64,000 nucleotides of DNA from Massilia sp. YIM B02763. Its GTDB lineage: Bacteria; Pseudomonadota; Gammaproteobacteria; Burkholderiales; Burkholderiaceae_D. This document shows, one piece after another, positions 17,824-26,528 of this stretch. The position numbers were made by a program, and so were the translations under genes. Under the pieces are notes generated by a model. It made no database searches, was not told the origin of the DNA, and worked only from the letters and a program-made list of their open reading frames with translations. Location of the stretch: assembly GCF_030412015.1 (NCBI RefSeq), contig NZ_JASNRD010000006.1, positions 83,235 through 147,234 of the forward strand, read 5' to 3'. Position 1 is the stretch's first letter. Every line of letters begins with the position of its first letter.

Positions 17824-19410
17824 TCAACGTGCCGGGCCGATCTTCACCAGCACCGCATCGTTCACCCGCATCTTCACGTCCACGCTGGCCGTGCCATCCT
17901 TGCCCACCTTGACCTGGCGCGTCTCCGGCTTGTCCTGTGTAAGCCCCTGCAGCTTCGCCAGTTGCGACGCATCCAATGCCTTCGGCCGCCCCATCTCGAT
18001 ATACGCCGTCGGCGCATCGTTGGCCTTGAAGCCCGTGCGGTAGACCTGCATCGTGTAGCTGCCCGGCTTCAGTCCCTTCAGGTCGATTTTCAAGGGTGCC
18101 GCAGCGCGGGTCGGCTGGACGACCGTGTAGAAATTGCGGTTGGTCGTCCTGCTCTGGTCCGGGGTCTGGAAGTCCCAGGCCAGCAGCTGCACGTTGCCGT
18201 CCTTGTCGCGCGCGGCCCAGGCCTGCTTGTCCGCCGTCCGGATTTCCTGGTCGCCCAGCTGGTTCAGGTACTTGTAGGCGAACCAGGCGGGTTTGCGGAT
18301 GCCCTGCGGGTTCATCAGGCCGAAGCCGCCTTCGAACGGCGCCGTCGGCGGGCCCGGCTCCTCGAACAGGTCCGTATAGGTCCAGTAGCTCATGCCCTGC
18401 ACGATGCCCTCGGTCGCCTTCAGCTTGCTCAGGATGTAGGCGGCGCTGATGTAGGAGTCGTGCACGACGTCGCGCGGGTTGTAGCTGGTGCTCCACTCCG
18501 TGAAGTACAGCGGCAGCTTGGGCAGGTAGGAGGCCTCGATCTCCTTGCGGACCTTGCGCACGTCGGCGACGATGGCGTCCGGGTTCGGCGACAGCTTGGT
18601 GTCTTCCTTGCCGCTCTCGTCGAGGAAGCCGCCGTCCACGCCGTAGGTGTGCGTGGCGATGAAGTCGACGGCCGCGCCGCTCTGCTGCGTGTGCGCCAGG
18701 AATTCCGGCACCCAGGCCGCGCCCGCGGTGGCCGGGCCGCCCACGCGCAGTTGCGGGTCGATCGCCTTGATGGTCCTGGCGGTCAAGTCGTACAGGTCGA
18801 AGTAAGCCTTCTGGTCGGCTTTTTCCCAGAAGCCGTCCAAGTTCGGCTCGTTCCAGACTTCGAAGAACCAGCTGCGCACTTCTTCCTTGCCGTAGCGCTG
18901 CTGCAGGTGGCGCACGAACGCATCGACCAGCGGCCCCCACTGCGCATGCTTGGGATGCGAGCTATTGCCCTTCCAGTAGAAAATGGTCTGGTCCGAGGTC
19001 TTCATCGCGTCCGGCGTGAAGCCCAGCTCGACGAAGGGCTTGATGCCCATGCCCAGCAGCTTGTCGTACAGGTAGTCGATCTTCGTCCAGTCGTAGACCG
19101 GCTTGCCGTCCACGACCTTATAGGTGCCCAGCACGTCGTGGAAGATCGCGTGGAAGCGGATGTAGCGGAAGCCCAGCTCGTCGCGGGCGATCTTCAGTTG
19201 CGCCAGGCTGTCGTCGCGGATCAGGGTGCCCGGATAGTCGGACCCGACGGACAGGTCGGCGAAGCGGTCGCGCGGCGTGGTCGGCGCGTTCAGGTCGACG
19301 GCGATGTGGCGTGTGCTGGACGATGCGGATGCGGCTGCGGCGGGCAGGGAAAAGGAGGCGGCAAAAACCAGTGCCACGGCGCTGCCGAGCAGTGTACGAC
19401 GGTGTCTCAT
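17824..19410 (-). CDS. Secreted GH39-type glycoside hydrolase (beta-xylosidase-like)
   Basis: A 528-residue protein with a signal peptide (MRHRRTLLGSAVALVFAASF, cut likely after AAAASA). The TIM barrel resembles glycoside hydrolase family 39. The acid/base is Glu188 in WNEPN and the nucleophile is Glu305 in YFTEWS, both in the expected context. GH39 members act on xylan-derived or related oligosaccharides. A C-terminal beta domain (about 395-528) follows the barrel. Export to periplasm or outside is expected. A LacI-type operator-like palindrome lies 41 bases upstream of the start. Exact substrate is not determinable here. Confidence 0.85.
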   Translation of the reverse strand: MRHRRTLLGSAVALVFAASFSLPAAAASASSSTRHIAVDLNAPTTPRDRFADLSVGSDYPGTLIRDDSLAQLKIARDELGFRYIRFHAIFHDVLGTYKVVDGKPVYDWTKIDYLYDKLLGMGIKPFVELGFTPDAMKTSDQTIFYWKGNSSHPKHAQWGPLVDAFVRHLQQRYGKEEVRSWFFEVWNEPNLDGFWEKADQKAYFDLYDLTARTIKAIDPQLRVGGPATAGAAWVPEFLAHTQQSGAAVDFIATHTYGVDGGFLDESGKEDTKLSPNPDAIVADVRKVRKEIEASYLPKLPLYFTEWSTSYNPRDVVHDSYISAAYILSKLKATEGIVQGMSYWTYTDLFEEPGPPTAPFEGGFGLMNPQGIRKPAWFAYKYLNQLGDQEIRTADKQAWAARDKDGNVQLLAWDFQTPDQSRTTNRNFYTVVQPTRAAAPLKIDLKGLKPGSYTMQVYRTGFKANDAPTAYIEMGRPKALDASQLAKLQGLTQDKPETRQVKVGKDGTASVDVKMRVNDAVLVKIGPAR

Positions 19411-19450
19411 GATTATTGTCCTTTGTAGGCGTCGATGACGGCGGATGGAA

Positions 19451-19464
19451 TGTTTGCGCTAACA
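19451..19464. promoter_or_regulatory. LacI-family-like operator upstream of the GH39 gene
   Basis: TGTTTGCGCTAACA matches, with one mismatch, the palindrome TGTTAGCGCTAACA bound by many LacI-family sugar regulators. It is centred 47 bases upstream of the GH39 start, a typical repressor position. No LacI-family gene is in this window. Confidence 0.55.
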
Positions 19465-19546
19465 CTCATCCAGTTGCAAAGGATAATGGATAACGAGACT
19501 TTAGTAAAACGAAAGGCCGCCTCCTCCGGCGGCATCGATCGCCAAT

Positions 19547-19571
19547 GAAAAAAGGACAGCTTGCGCTGTCC
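19547..19571 (-). terminator. Terminator of the PAP2 phosphatase gene
   Basis: A 7-base-pair stem GGACAGC / GCTGTCC with a TTGC loop. On the minus strand it is followed by a run of T. It lies 26 bases after the phosphatase stop. Confidence 0.8.
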
Positions 19572-19596
19572 TTGCGTGAGGCGAAGCCGGAGCGGA

Positions 19597-21549
19597 TCAG
19601 CCGTCGATGCGCACGCTCACGCCGTCGTTGGCGTAGACCGCGGTCGCCTTGTAGCCGTCGGCCACGACGCTCGTGAACACGCCCTTGCGCGCGCCGGCCG
19701 TCAGCACGCGGTAGGTGGTGCCTGCGGCCGGCTTGAAGCCGTCGGCGAAGCGCAGGCGCAGCGTGCCGCCCACGATGGTGGCCGTGCCCTTCACCGTCAC
19801 GGGGCCGGCGCTGGCCGAACCGAGCGTGATGTCCAGCGTGCCCTTGTCGAGCTGGGCATAGTTGCCGCCGATGGCCAGTTGGCCCTTGGCCTTGCTGGCC
19901 AGCGTGCCGGCGCTGCCGACGTAGACGTCGCCGCTACCCAGCGCGCCCTCGGCATCCGCTTCCAGCGTGCCGCCGTCGATCTGCGTGCCGCCCGTGAAGC
20001 TGTTCTTGCCGTACAGGGCCAGGCGGCCGCTGCCCTTGAGCGTCAGCTTGCCGCTGCCGGAGATGTCGTTGCGCCAGGCGTCCATCGCATAGAAGCCGCC
20101 GCGCGCCGCATCCATCGTCACGACGACGTTGCCGTTGAAGGCGCCGTAGCCATCGGCCGCGGCGAACAGGTTCAGGCGGCCCCAGCCTTCCGGATCGTCC
20201 AGCACCGGATAGCCGGACGCGATCGCCGTGCTCTTGAGCACCGCGCGGCGCTGGGCGTCGCTCAGGTACGGCAGGCGCGTCTCGAGCAGCACTTCGGCCC
20301 CCTTCGGCACGGCCGCCGGCACGTTGGTGGCGCCGATCTGCGGCAGGCCGAAGGTCATGCGGCGGATATAGTTGGCCTTGCTGGTCGCGTAGTCGGCGAA
20401 GCGGTCGTTGGCGGCGGTGCCGGACACGGCGTAGGCCGGGAAGGTAGCGGCCGTGGTGTTGGTCAGCTTCATGAGTGTGTCATGCGCCTGGGTCACCGCG
20501 GCGGCGCGGGTCGCGCTGCTCGCGGCGAGCAGGTTGGCGGCGGCCACGGCCTGCGCCTGCACGCGGCCGCTGATCACGTCCAGCGGCGAGTGCATGCCGG
20601 CCAGGATGCGGCTCTCGCCCAGCTCCAGGCCGCGGCCGACCAGTTGCTGGTAGCGCTCCGGCAGCACGTAGGCCATGGCGACGCCATTGCGGACCGCTTC
20701 GGCCGAGTGGCCGCTGGTGAAGCCGCCGTCGGTCGTCGGCGTGGTGCTCTTGGCCGGTTCCAGTTGCGGCACCACCTTCACGGCCGTGCTCCAGCGGTAC
20801 GGGCGCGCGTACTTGTAGAAGCGCTTGGCCGGCTCCGTCGAGCCGTTGTTGCCCATCGAGTTGATCAGGTCGACGACCTTGCCGAACTCGGCGTTGGCAT
20901 CGCCGCCGACGCCGTTGTTGTTGCCGCCGTCGTCATACTTGACGGTGGTGGCGTCGGCCGGCACGTCGTTGATCGTGGTGGTCGCGCGCGAGGCGGTGCG
21001 CCAGGCGCCCGTCAGCGGGCCCATGCCTTCGGTCACGCTGTAGCCCTTGTTGCGGCGGTCGTCCAGGTAGGCCAGGCGGGCCTGCTCCGGCGTGCGGTTG
21101 GCGGTGGCCTTGACGACGTAGTCGATGTTCGCGTTGTGCACGGCGGCGTTGACGACCGTGCCGCCATTGGTGCCGTCGTTCGGCACGCCGGTCCAGCTCG
21201 ATGCGACCACGGCCGGGAAGCCGTCGACGGCGGGCGCCGTGACGCCGGCGTCGACGATCTCGGTCAGCGGTTTCCAGATGGAGAGCATGCCGCCCAGCAC
21301 GCGCACGCCGGCATTGGTGGCCAGGGTGGCATAGCGGGCGTCGCCGCGCTGGTTGGTGGCCACCGTGTCGACGAAGGCTGCGACGCTCGGTACCGGCACG
21401 TTCTCGACGAAGCCCGGATCGGCCGGCGCCGCCGGCGCGGTGGTGACGGGCGAGATGTCCGTGACATCGTCGCTGCCGCCGCAGGCGGCCAGCATGGCCA
21501 GGACGGCGATCGAGACGAGGGTGCGGGCATGAGGGGACGTACGCGGCAT
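19597..21549 (-). CDS. PAP2-type acid phosphatase lipoprotein with autotransporter-like repeats
   Basis: A 650-residue protein beginning with a lipoprotein signal (VLAMLAACGG, lipidated Cys about residue 22). The central part has the PAP2/class A acid phosphatase triad of motifs: KRFYKYARPYRW, GGFTSGHSAEAV (SGH core with Thr in place of the usual Pro), and ESRILAGMHSPLDVISGR. After about residue 430 a beta-rich region carries autotransporter-associated repeat features (GKNSFTGGTQIDGGTLEADAE, then GSAGTLASKAKGQL). There is no visible 12-strand beta-barrel domain. The start at 21549 has a CGGAG ribosome site. It probably removes phosphate from substrates at the cell surface or periplasm. Confidence 0.82.
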   Translation of the reverse strand: MPRTSPHARTLVSIAVLAMLAACGGSDDVTDISPVTTAPAAPADPGFVENVPVPSVAAFVDTVATNQRGDARYATLATNAGVRVLGGMLSIWKPLTEIVDAGVTAPAVDGFPAVVASSWTGVPNDGTNGGTVVNAAVHNANIDYVVKATANRTPEQARLAYLDDRRNKGYSVTEGMGPLTGAWRTASRATTTINDVPADATTVKYDDGGNNNGVGGDANAEFGKVVDLINSMGNNGSTEPAKRFYKYARPYRWSTAVKVVPQLEPAKSTTPTTDGGFTSGHSAEAVRNGVAMAYVLPERYQQLVGRGLELGESRILAGMHSPLDVISGRVQAQAVAAANLLAASSATRAAAVTQAHDTLMKLTNTTAATFPAYAVSGTAANDRFADYATSKANYIRRMTFGLPQIGATNVPAAVPKGAEVLLETRLPYLSDAQRRAVLKSTAIASGYPVLDDPEGWGRLNLFAAADGYGAFNGNVVVTMDAARGGFYAMDAWRNDISGSGKLTLKGSGRLALYGKNSFTGGTQIDGGTLEADAEGALGSGDVYVGSAGTLASKAKGQLAIGGNYAQLDKGTLDITLGSASAGPVTVKGTATIVGGTLRLRFADGFKPAAGTTYRVLTAGARKGVFTSVVADGYKATAVYANDGVSVRIDG

Positions 21550-21626
21550 TGCGGGCTCCGAAGAATGGATGGTAAAGCCGCGCATTATTCTTTCGCCACA
21601 TGACGAGCCGATGACATGGCGCCATG

Positions 21627-21655
21627 AAAAAAGGGACAGGCATGCGCCTGTCCCT
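21627..21655 (-). terminator. Terminator of pckG
   Basis: A 9-base-pair stem GGGACAGGC / GCCTGTCCC with an ATGC loop. On the minus strand it is followed by a run of six T. It lies about 75 bases downstream of the pckG stop. Confidence 0.87.
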
Positions 21656-21730
21656 CTTCATCAATGCGGCTGCGGTCCATGCCGCAGCCGTCGTCTCCCC
21701 ACGGTTCTCCCCTGGTCCTTTCTTGCTTTC

Positions 21731-23596
21731 TTACACGCCCAGGCGCTGTTCCAGCTTCTGCCTGGTGGCCACCAGTTCCTGCGGCAGGCGGTAGGCCAGC
21801 TTGTCGAACAGCTCGGCGTGCAATTTGAGCTCTTCGCGCCAGGCGTCCTTGTCGATCGAGGTGATCGTGGCGAACTGCTCGCTGCTGAAGTCGGCACCGG
21901 TCCAGTTCAGGTCGCCGTACGACGGGGTGGTGCCGAACATGTGCTCGACGCCGCCGCCCTGGCCCTGGGTGCGGTCCAGGATCCATTTCAGCACGCGCAT
22001 ATTGTCGCCGTAGCCCGGCCAGACGAAGTTGCCGGCGTCGTCGGTGCGGAACCAGTTGACGCAGAAGATCTTCGGCAGCGCCTGCGGGTTGTTGGCCGCC
22101 ACCTTGCGGCCCAGGTCCAGCCAGTGCTGGAAGTAGTCGCTCATGTTGTAGCCGATGAAGGGCAGCATCGCGTACGGATCGCGGCGCACGACGCCCATCT
22201 GGCCGGCGGCGGCAGCCGTCGTTTCCGAGCCCATCGTGGCGGCCATGTAGACGCCTTCGGTCCAGTCGCGCGCCTCGGTCACGAGCGGCACGGTGGTCGA
22301 GCGGCGGCCGCCGAAGATGAAGGCGGAGATCGGCACGCCGACCGGATCGTCCCAGGCCGGGTCGATCACGGGGTTCTGGGTGGCGGCGACGGTGAAGCGC
22401 GCATTCGGGTGCGCGGCCTTGGTGCCGGAGGCCGGCGTCCAGTCCTTGCCCTGCCAGTCGATCAGGTGGGCCGGCGGCTCCTTCGTCATGCCTTCCCACC
22501 AGACGTCGCCGTCGTCCGTCAGCGCGACGTTGGTGAAGATGACGTTCTCGCGCAGCGAGGCCATGCAGTTGGGGTTGGTCTTGTCGTTGGTGCCCGGGGC
22601 GACGCCGAAATAGCCCGCTTCCGGGTTGATGGCGACCAGGCGGCCGTCCGGGCCCGGCTTGATCCAGGCGATGTCGTCGCCGATGGTCGTGACCTTCCAG
22701 CCTTCGAAGCCGGCGGGCGGGATCAGCATGGCGAAATTGGTCTTGCCGCAGGCCGACGGGAACGCGGCCGCCACGTATTGCTTGTCGCCCCGGGGCGACT
22801 CCACGCCCAGGATCAGCATGTGCTCGGCCAGCCAGCCCGTGCCGCCCTGCTGCGCGTCCTGGTAGCCCATGTTCGAGGCGATGCGCAGCGCGAAGCACTT
22901 CTTGCCCAGCAGCGCATTGCCGCCGTAGCCCGAGCCGAACGACCAGATCTCGCGGGTTTCCGGGTAGTGCACGATGTACTTGGTGGCGTTGCAGGGCCAG
23001 CGCACGTCCTGCTGGCCGGCCTGCAGGGGCATGCCGACGCTGTGCACGCAGGGCACGAATTCGCCGTCCGTGCCCAGCACGTCGTACACGGCGCGGCCCA
23101 TGCGCGTCATGATGCGCATGTTGACGGCCACGTAGGGAGAGTCGGACAGCTCGACGCCGATGTGGGCGATCGGCGAGCCCAGCGGGCCCATCGAGAACGG
23201 CACCACGTACAGGGTGCGGCCGGCCATGCAGCCGTCGAACAGGCCGTGCAGGGTCTGGCGCATCTCGGCCGGGTCCACCCAGTTGTTGGTGGGGCCGGCC
23301 TGTTCCTTCGTGCTCGAGCAGATGAAGGTGCGGTCCTCGACGCGCGCCACGTCGCTCGGATCGGAGCAGGCCAGGTAGGAGTTCGGGCGCTTTTCGGGAT
23401 TGAGCCGCTTCATCGTGCCGGCCTCGACCATCTGCGCGCACAGGCGGTCGTATTCTTCCTGCGAGCCGTCGCACCAGTAAATGGCGTCGGGCTTGGTCAG
23501 GGCGGCGATTTCCGCCACCCAATGGATGAGCCGATCGTGCTTGATGTAAGCTGGGACGTTCAGTGCGGCGGCGCCGCCCATCACGGGCTGGTTCAT
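21731..23596 (-). CDS. pckG: GTP-dependent phosphoenolpyruvate carboxykinase
   Basis: A 621-residue GTP-type PEPCK that converts oxaloacetate to phosphoenolpyruvate, the entry to gluconeogenesis. Family motifs are [19 protein letters not shown] near residue 88, [16 protein letters not shown], the catalytic P-loop-like [14 protein letters not shown] with the reactive cysteine near residue 285, TIGDDIAWI, and the [14 protein letters not shown] region. The ATG at 23596 has an AGGT ribosome site. The open frame continues upstream to 23842, but that part does not look like the family. The gene faces away from the downstream dehydrogenase across a long intergenic region. Confidence 0.96.
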   Translation of the reverse strand: MNQPVMGGAAALNVPAYIKHDRLIHWVAEIAALTKPDAIYWCDGSQEEYDRLCAQMVEAGTMKRLNPEKRPNSYLACSDPSDVARVEDRTFICSSTKEQAGPTNNWVDPAEMRQTLHGLFDGCMAGRTLYVVPFSMGPLGSPIAHIGVELSDSPYVAVNMRIMTRMGRAVYDVLGTDGEFVPCVHSVGMPLQAGQQDVRWPCNATKYIVHYPETREIWSFGSGYGGNALLGKKCFALRIASNMGYQDAQQGGTGWLAEHMLILGVESPRGDKQYVAAAFPSACGKTNFAMLIPPAGFEGWKVTTIGDDIAWIKPGPDGRLVAINPEAGYFGVAPGTNDKTNPNCMASLRENVIFTNVALTDDGDVWWEGMTKEPPAHLIDWQGKDWTPASGTKAAHPNARFTVAATQNPVIDPAWDDPVGVPISAFIFGGRRSTTVPLVTEARDWTEGVYMAATMGSETTAAAAGQMGVVRRDPYAMLPFIGYNMSDYFQHWLDLGRKVAANNPQALPKIFCVNWFRTDDAGNFVWPGYGDNMRVLKWILDRTQGQGGGVEHMFGTTPSYGDLNWTGADFSSEQFATITSIDKDAWREELKLHAELFDKLAYRLPQELVATRQKLEQRLGV

Positions 23597-23940
23597 AGGT
23601 CTACCTCCATGCCAATAGAAATCTCTGTCTTGTCCCGTCTCGGCAGGATCGTCGTCATGATGGCCTGGTGGTCTGGCGCTACGGCGGTCTTGTCGCCAGC
23701 CCGGGCACCTGCGTTGCGGTGCAATCGATGGGGCTGAGGGAACGCATGAATGCCCTTGAATGATGTCATTCAGACATCGCGGGTTTTTATGTCTGGTCGA
23801 TTCTACACCCGCACAAATGCGTTTCAAATGCTTCAACAACAAAAATGTAGGAATTTTGGTTGAGTAATGTAGTAGGTTAATTTCTTGAGTTTAAATCCTG
23901 TCATTTCATTACGTTCTTACCCGCAAAACACTCTATTTTC
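23597..23940. other. Divergent intergenic region between pckG and the dehydrogenase
   Basis: This 344-base gap holds no gene. It drops to an AT-rich composition after about 23800, unlike the flanking genes. A palindrome TGAATGA-TG-TCATTCA lies at 23757-23772 and may be an operator for pckG, whose start is about 160 bases away. No confident -35/-10 pair was assigned. Confidence 0.5.
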
Positions 23941-24930
23941 ATGAAAATTGCCATCCTCGACGATTACCAGGACGCCGTCCGCGGCCTCGATTGCTTCCAT
24001 CTGCTGGACGGCCACGAGGTCAAGATCTTCCACCACTCCACCCGCGGGCTGGGCCAGCTGGCGATCCGGCTGGCCCCGTTCGACGCCCTCGTGCTGATCC
24101 GCGAGCGCACCGCCTTCCCGCGCGCGCTGCTGGCGAAACTGCCGAACCTGAAGCTGATCTCGCAGACGGGCAAGGTCTCCGGCCACGTGGACGTGGCGGC
24201 CGCGACCGAACACGGCATCGCCATCGCGGAAGGCACCGGCTCGCCGGTCGCGCCCGCCGAGCTGGCCTGGGCGCTGGTCATGGCGGCCAGCCGCAAGATC
24301 GTCCCCTACGCCAACAACCTCAAGGACGGCCTGTGGCAGACGGCCTCCATCAATCCGGAGCTCAACGGCCTGGGCCGTACGCTGAAGGGGCGCGCGCTGG
24401 GCATCTGGGGCTACGGCAAGATCGGCCGCATGGTGGCCGGCTACGGCCGCGCCTTCGGCATGCAGGTGATGGTGTGGGGCAGCGACGCCAGCCGCGCGGC
24501 GGCCGTGGCCGACGGCAACCAGGCGGCACCTTCGCGCGAGGCGTTCTTCGAACAGGCCGACGTGCTGAGCCTGCACCTGCGCCTGAACGATGCCACGCGC
24601 GGCATCGTCACGGGCGAGGACCTGGGACGGATGAAGCGCGACGCGCTGTTGGTGAACACCAGCCGCGCGGAACTGGTGGAAGACGGGGCGCTGGAAGCGG
24701 CGCTGCGCAAGGGCCGCCCGGGATACGCGGCGCTGGACGTGTTCACCAGCGAACCGCTGGCGGAGGATGCGCCGCTGTTGAAGATTCCGACGGTGCTGGC
24801 GACGCCGCACCTGGGGTATGTGGAGAAGGACAGCTACGAGATGTACTTCGGCAAGGCGTTCGAGAACATCGTGGATTTCGCGAATGGGAATCCGAGCAAT
24901 ATCCTGAATCCGGAAGCGTTGAAGGGGTGA
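23941..24930 (+). CDS. D-2-hydroxyacid dehydrogenase family protein
   Basis: A 329-residue NAD(P)-dependent D-2-hydroxyacid dehydrogenase. The Rossmann loop GYGKIGRMVAGYGRAFGM lies near residue 160. The three catalytic residues are the Arg in VNTSRAELV, the Glu in DVFTSEPL and the His in TPHLGY. The substrate-binding domain is formed by the two ends (1-105 and 290-329). The substrate (phosphoglycerate, glyoxylate or another 2-keto acid) cannot be decided. It stands alone between pckG and a convergent unknown gene. Confidence 0.9.
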   Translation: MKIAILDDYQDAVRGLDCFHLLDGHEVKIFHHSTRGLGQLAIRLAPFDALVLIRERTAFPRALLAKLPNLKLISQTGKVSGHVDVAAATEHGIAIAEGTGSPVAPAELAWALVMAASRKIVPYANNLKDGLWQTASINPELNGLGRTLKGRALGIWGYGKIGRMVAGYGRAFGMQVMVWGSDASRAAAVADGNQAAPSREAFFEQADVLSLHLRLNDATRGIVTGEDLGRMKRDALLVNTSRAELVEDGALEAALRKGRPGYAALDVFTSEPLAEDAPLLKIPTVLATPHLGYVEKDSYEMYFGKAFENIVDFANGNPSNILNPEALKG

Positions 24931-24946
24931 TGCGCATGCCGGTTGG

Positions 24947-24977
24947 ACGCGTGGACGGGAGACCCGTCCACCCTACG
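24947..24977. repeat. Palindromic intergenic repeat, family A
   Basis: A copy of ACGCGTGGACGGGAGACCCG followed by TCCACCCTACG. It contains an inner palindrome GGACGGGAGACCCGTCC. Closely similar arms bound the element at 28226-28350. Confidence 0.7.
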
Positions 24978-25003
24978 GCTCCGTTCAACGCCGGGTCAAC
25001 ACC

Positions 25004-25045
25004 GGGGTCAGAGCCCCTTGAAAAGCAACACCGGGCTCTGACCCC
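25004..25045. repeat. Palindromic intergenic repeat, family C
   Basis: A hairpin with arms GGGGTCAGAGCCC and GGGCTCTGACCCC. The same element, inverted and nearly identical in its loop, occurs at 59425-59466. The right arm reaches the stop codon of the convergent gene at 25045. Confidence 0.8.
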
Positions 25046-25803
25046 TAACGCAACTCCGGCTCGCCCGTGAAATTCGGTTTCTGCGCCGGCATCGCGTGCT
25101 TGCGCAGCCACAGCCCCGGCCAGCCCGGCGGCCATTCGATGACAGGTCCGGCATAGGCGGGCAGGCCGGCGCGCACGGGCACCACCGGCACCGGCGGCAT
25201 CTCGACCAGGCCGCCGCCCTGGGGAGCGGGTGCCATGTCGAAGGAATACATATAGCCCGGCAGCAGCGCATCGCACACGCCGGCGAACCACGCCGTGTGG
25301 TCTTCGTCGCGGCCGAGCGCGCGGGCCAGGCCCTCGGGGTCGAACTTGGCCAGCGCGTGCACGAGTTCGTCGGTGGTGGCGCCGGGCGCATCGCCCCAGC
25401 CCATCACGGGATTGTTGTTGTAGTCGGCGCCCGAGCCGTACCAGCCTTCGCGCCAGGGCCGCTGCATCCAGTCGCGCTGGCCGGCGAACAGGTGCCAGCG
25501 CCAGTGCAGGCCCGAGGGCTTGGGCCATGCGTGCAGATACAGCTTTTCGTAGCCGGCCTGGTGCAGCGCGCGCACCATGGCCATCAGGCGCGCGTGCGGC
25601 ATGCGGTCCGGCGGCGAGCGGCGGAACAGGATGGGCTCGCCGTCCGCATGCTGGACTTCATCGGTCGACAGGTTGAGGTCGAGCGTGCGCGACTCGTTGC
25701 CGAAGCGCGCGGAAATCCACCCGGTCAGGAGGTTGACGTGGGTGATGACGCCATAGCCGCGATGGCGGTGGAAGATCACGGTTCCAGGTGCGACGGGTTT
25801 CAT
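25045..25803 (-). CDS. Uncharacterised protein with possible N-terminal Tudor/SH3-like domain
   Basis: A 252-residue protein that I do not recognise as a named family. The first 45 residues (VIFHRHRGYGVITHVNLLTG, then WISARFGNESRTLDLNL) resemble the small beta-barrel Tudor/CarD-like modules that begin with a GxG turn and end in a paired strand. The rest is tryptophan- and proline-rich with no signal peptide or membrane segment; blocks include PWREGWYGSGADYNNNPVMG and SFDMAPAPQGGGLVEMPPVP. The coding pattern and GC content match the neighbours. It is convergent with the dehydrogenase and divergent from the asparaginase-like gene. Function unknown. Confidence 0.7.
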   Translation of the reverse strand: MKPVAPGTVIFHRHRGYGVITHVNLLTGWISARFGNESRTLDLNLSTDEVQHADGEPILFRRSPPDRMPHARLMAMVRALHQAGYEKLYLHAWPKPSGLHWRWHLFAGQRDWMQRPWREGWYGSGADYNNNPVMGWGDAPGATTDELVHALAKFDPEGLARALGRDEDHTAWFAGVCDALLPGYMYSFDMAPAPQGGGLVEMPPVPVVPVRAGLPAYAGPVIEWPPGWPGLWLRKHAMPAQKPNFTGEPELR

Positions 25804-25952
25804 TGAGGAAGCGGGCTCGGGCCCGGAAAGAGATCAAACAAAGGGATCAGTGTACTCATCCGATCCTGAAGATTCTAGCGCAGTCACATGTGGATACACT
25901 ACCGTTTGCAGCTATCATTACCCACCTTTTTTTACCGAGTTTTCAAAACATC

Positions 25953-26438
25953 ATGACTCTGCGGATCATCGCCACCGGCGGCACTTTCGACAAACACTAC
26001 AACGAACTGAACGGCGTTCTGGGCTTTGCCGACAGCCACCTGCCGGAAGTCATCGCGCGTACGCGCATGACCATTCCCGTCGCGCTGGAAGTGGTGTCCC
26101 TGCTCGACTCGCTCGACATGCAGGACGCCGACCGCCAGAAGGTGCTGGCCGCCTGCCAGGCCGCCAGCGAGAAGGCCATCGTGATCGTGCACGGCACCGA
26201 CACCATGCGCGAAACGGCCGAGGTGCTGGGCACGGTCGCCACCGACAAGACCATCGTGTTCACGGGCGCCATGATCCCCTACGAGATCGCCAACTCGGAC
26301 GCGCTGTTCAACTTCGGCTTCGCCTGCGGCGTGGCCCAGACGCTGCCGGCCGGCGTCTACGTGGCGATGAACGGCAAGGTGTTCAGCTGGGACAACGTCA
26401 CCAAGAACCGGGCGGCGGGCGTGTTCCAGGCGCTCTGA
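25953..26438 (+). CDS. Short asparaginase-like protein (N-terminal domain only)
   Basis: A 161-residue protein covering only the N-terminal domain of L-asparaginases (full enzymes are about 330). The first catalytic Thr block is IIATGGTFDKHYNELNG at the N-terminus and the second is IVIVHGTDTMRETAEVL near residue 80. The protein then ends after WDNVTKNRAAGVFQAL. Both nucleophilic threonine regions are present, with Lys in the expected region being unclear. One-domain relatives are common in proteobacteria; whether they hydrolyse asparagine is not certain. The ATG at 25953 was chosen because it matches the family N-terminus. Confidence 0.8.
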   Translation: MTLRIIATGGTFDKHYNELNGVLGFADSHLPEVIARTRMTIPVALEVVSLLDSLDMQDADRQKVLAACQAASEKAIVIVHGTDTMRETAEVLGTVATDKTIVFTGAMIPYEIANSDALFNFGFACGVAQTLPAGVYVAMNGKVFSWDNVTKNRAAGVFQAL

Positions 26439-26489
26439 CAATGCAAGTTGCCTGAGGGCTGGCGGGCGCTGCGCGTTCCAGCCGCTTCC

Positions 26490-26495
26490 TATAAT
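26490..26495 (+). promoter_or_regulatory. Probable -10 element of the catalase gene
   Basis: A perfect TATAAT 34 bases upstream of the catalase ATG. No good -35 hexamer is visible at the right spacing, so an activator may be needed. The ribosome site GGAGGA lies at 26517-26522. Confidence 0.5.
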
Positions 26496-26528
26496 GGTTC
26501 TCCCCCCACATTTGCAGGAGGAAGAACG

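Noticed and set aside
19561..21603. A 680-residue open frame on the plus strand over the PAP2 gene
   Set aside because: It lies fully antisense to a gene with clear domains and has no family motifs. Long antisense frames are normal in DNA of this base composition.
21569..23737. A 722-residue plus-strand frame over pckG
   Set aside because: Antisense to a well-supported gene, biased to Ala, Arg, His and Gly with no recognisable domain.
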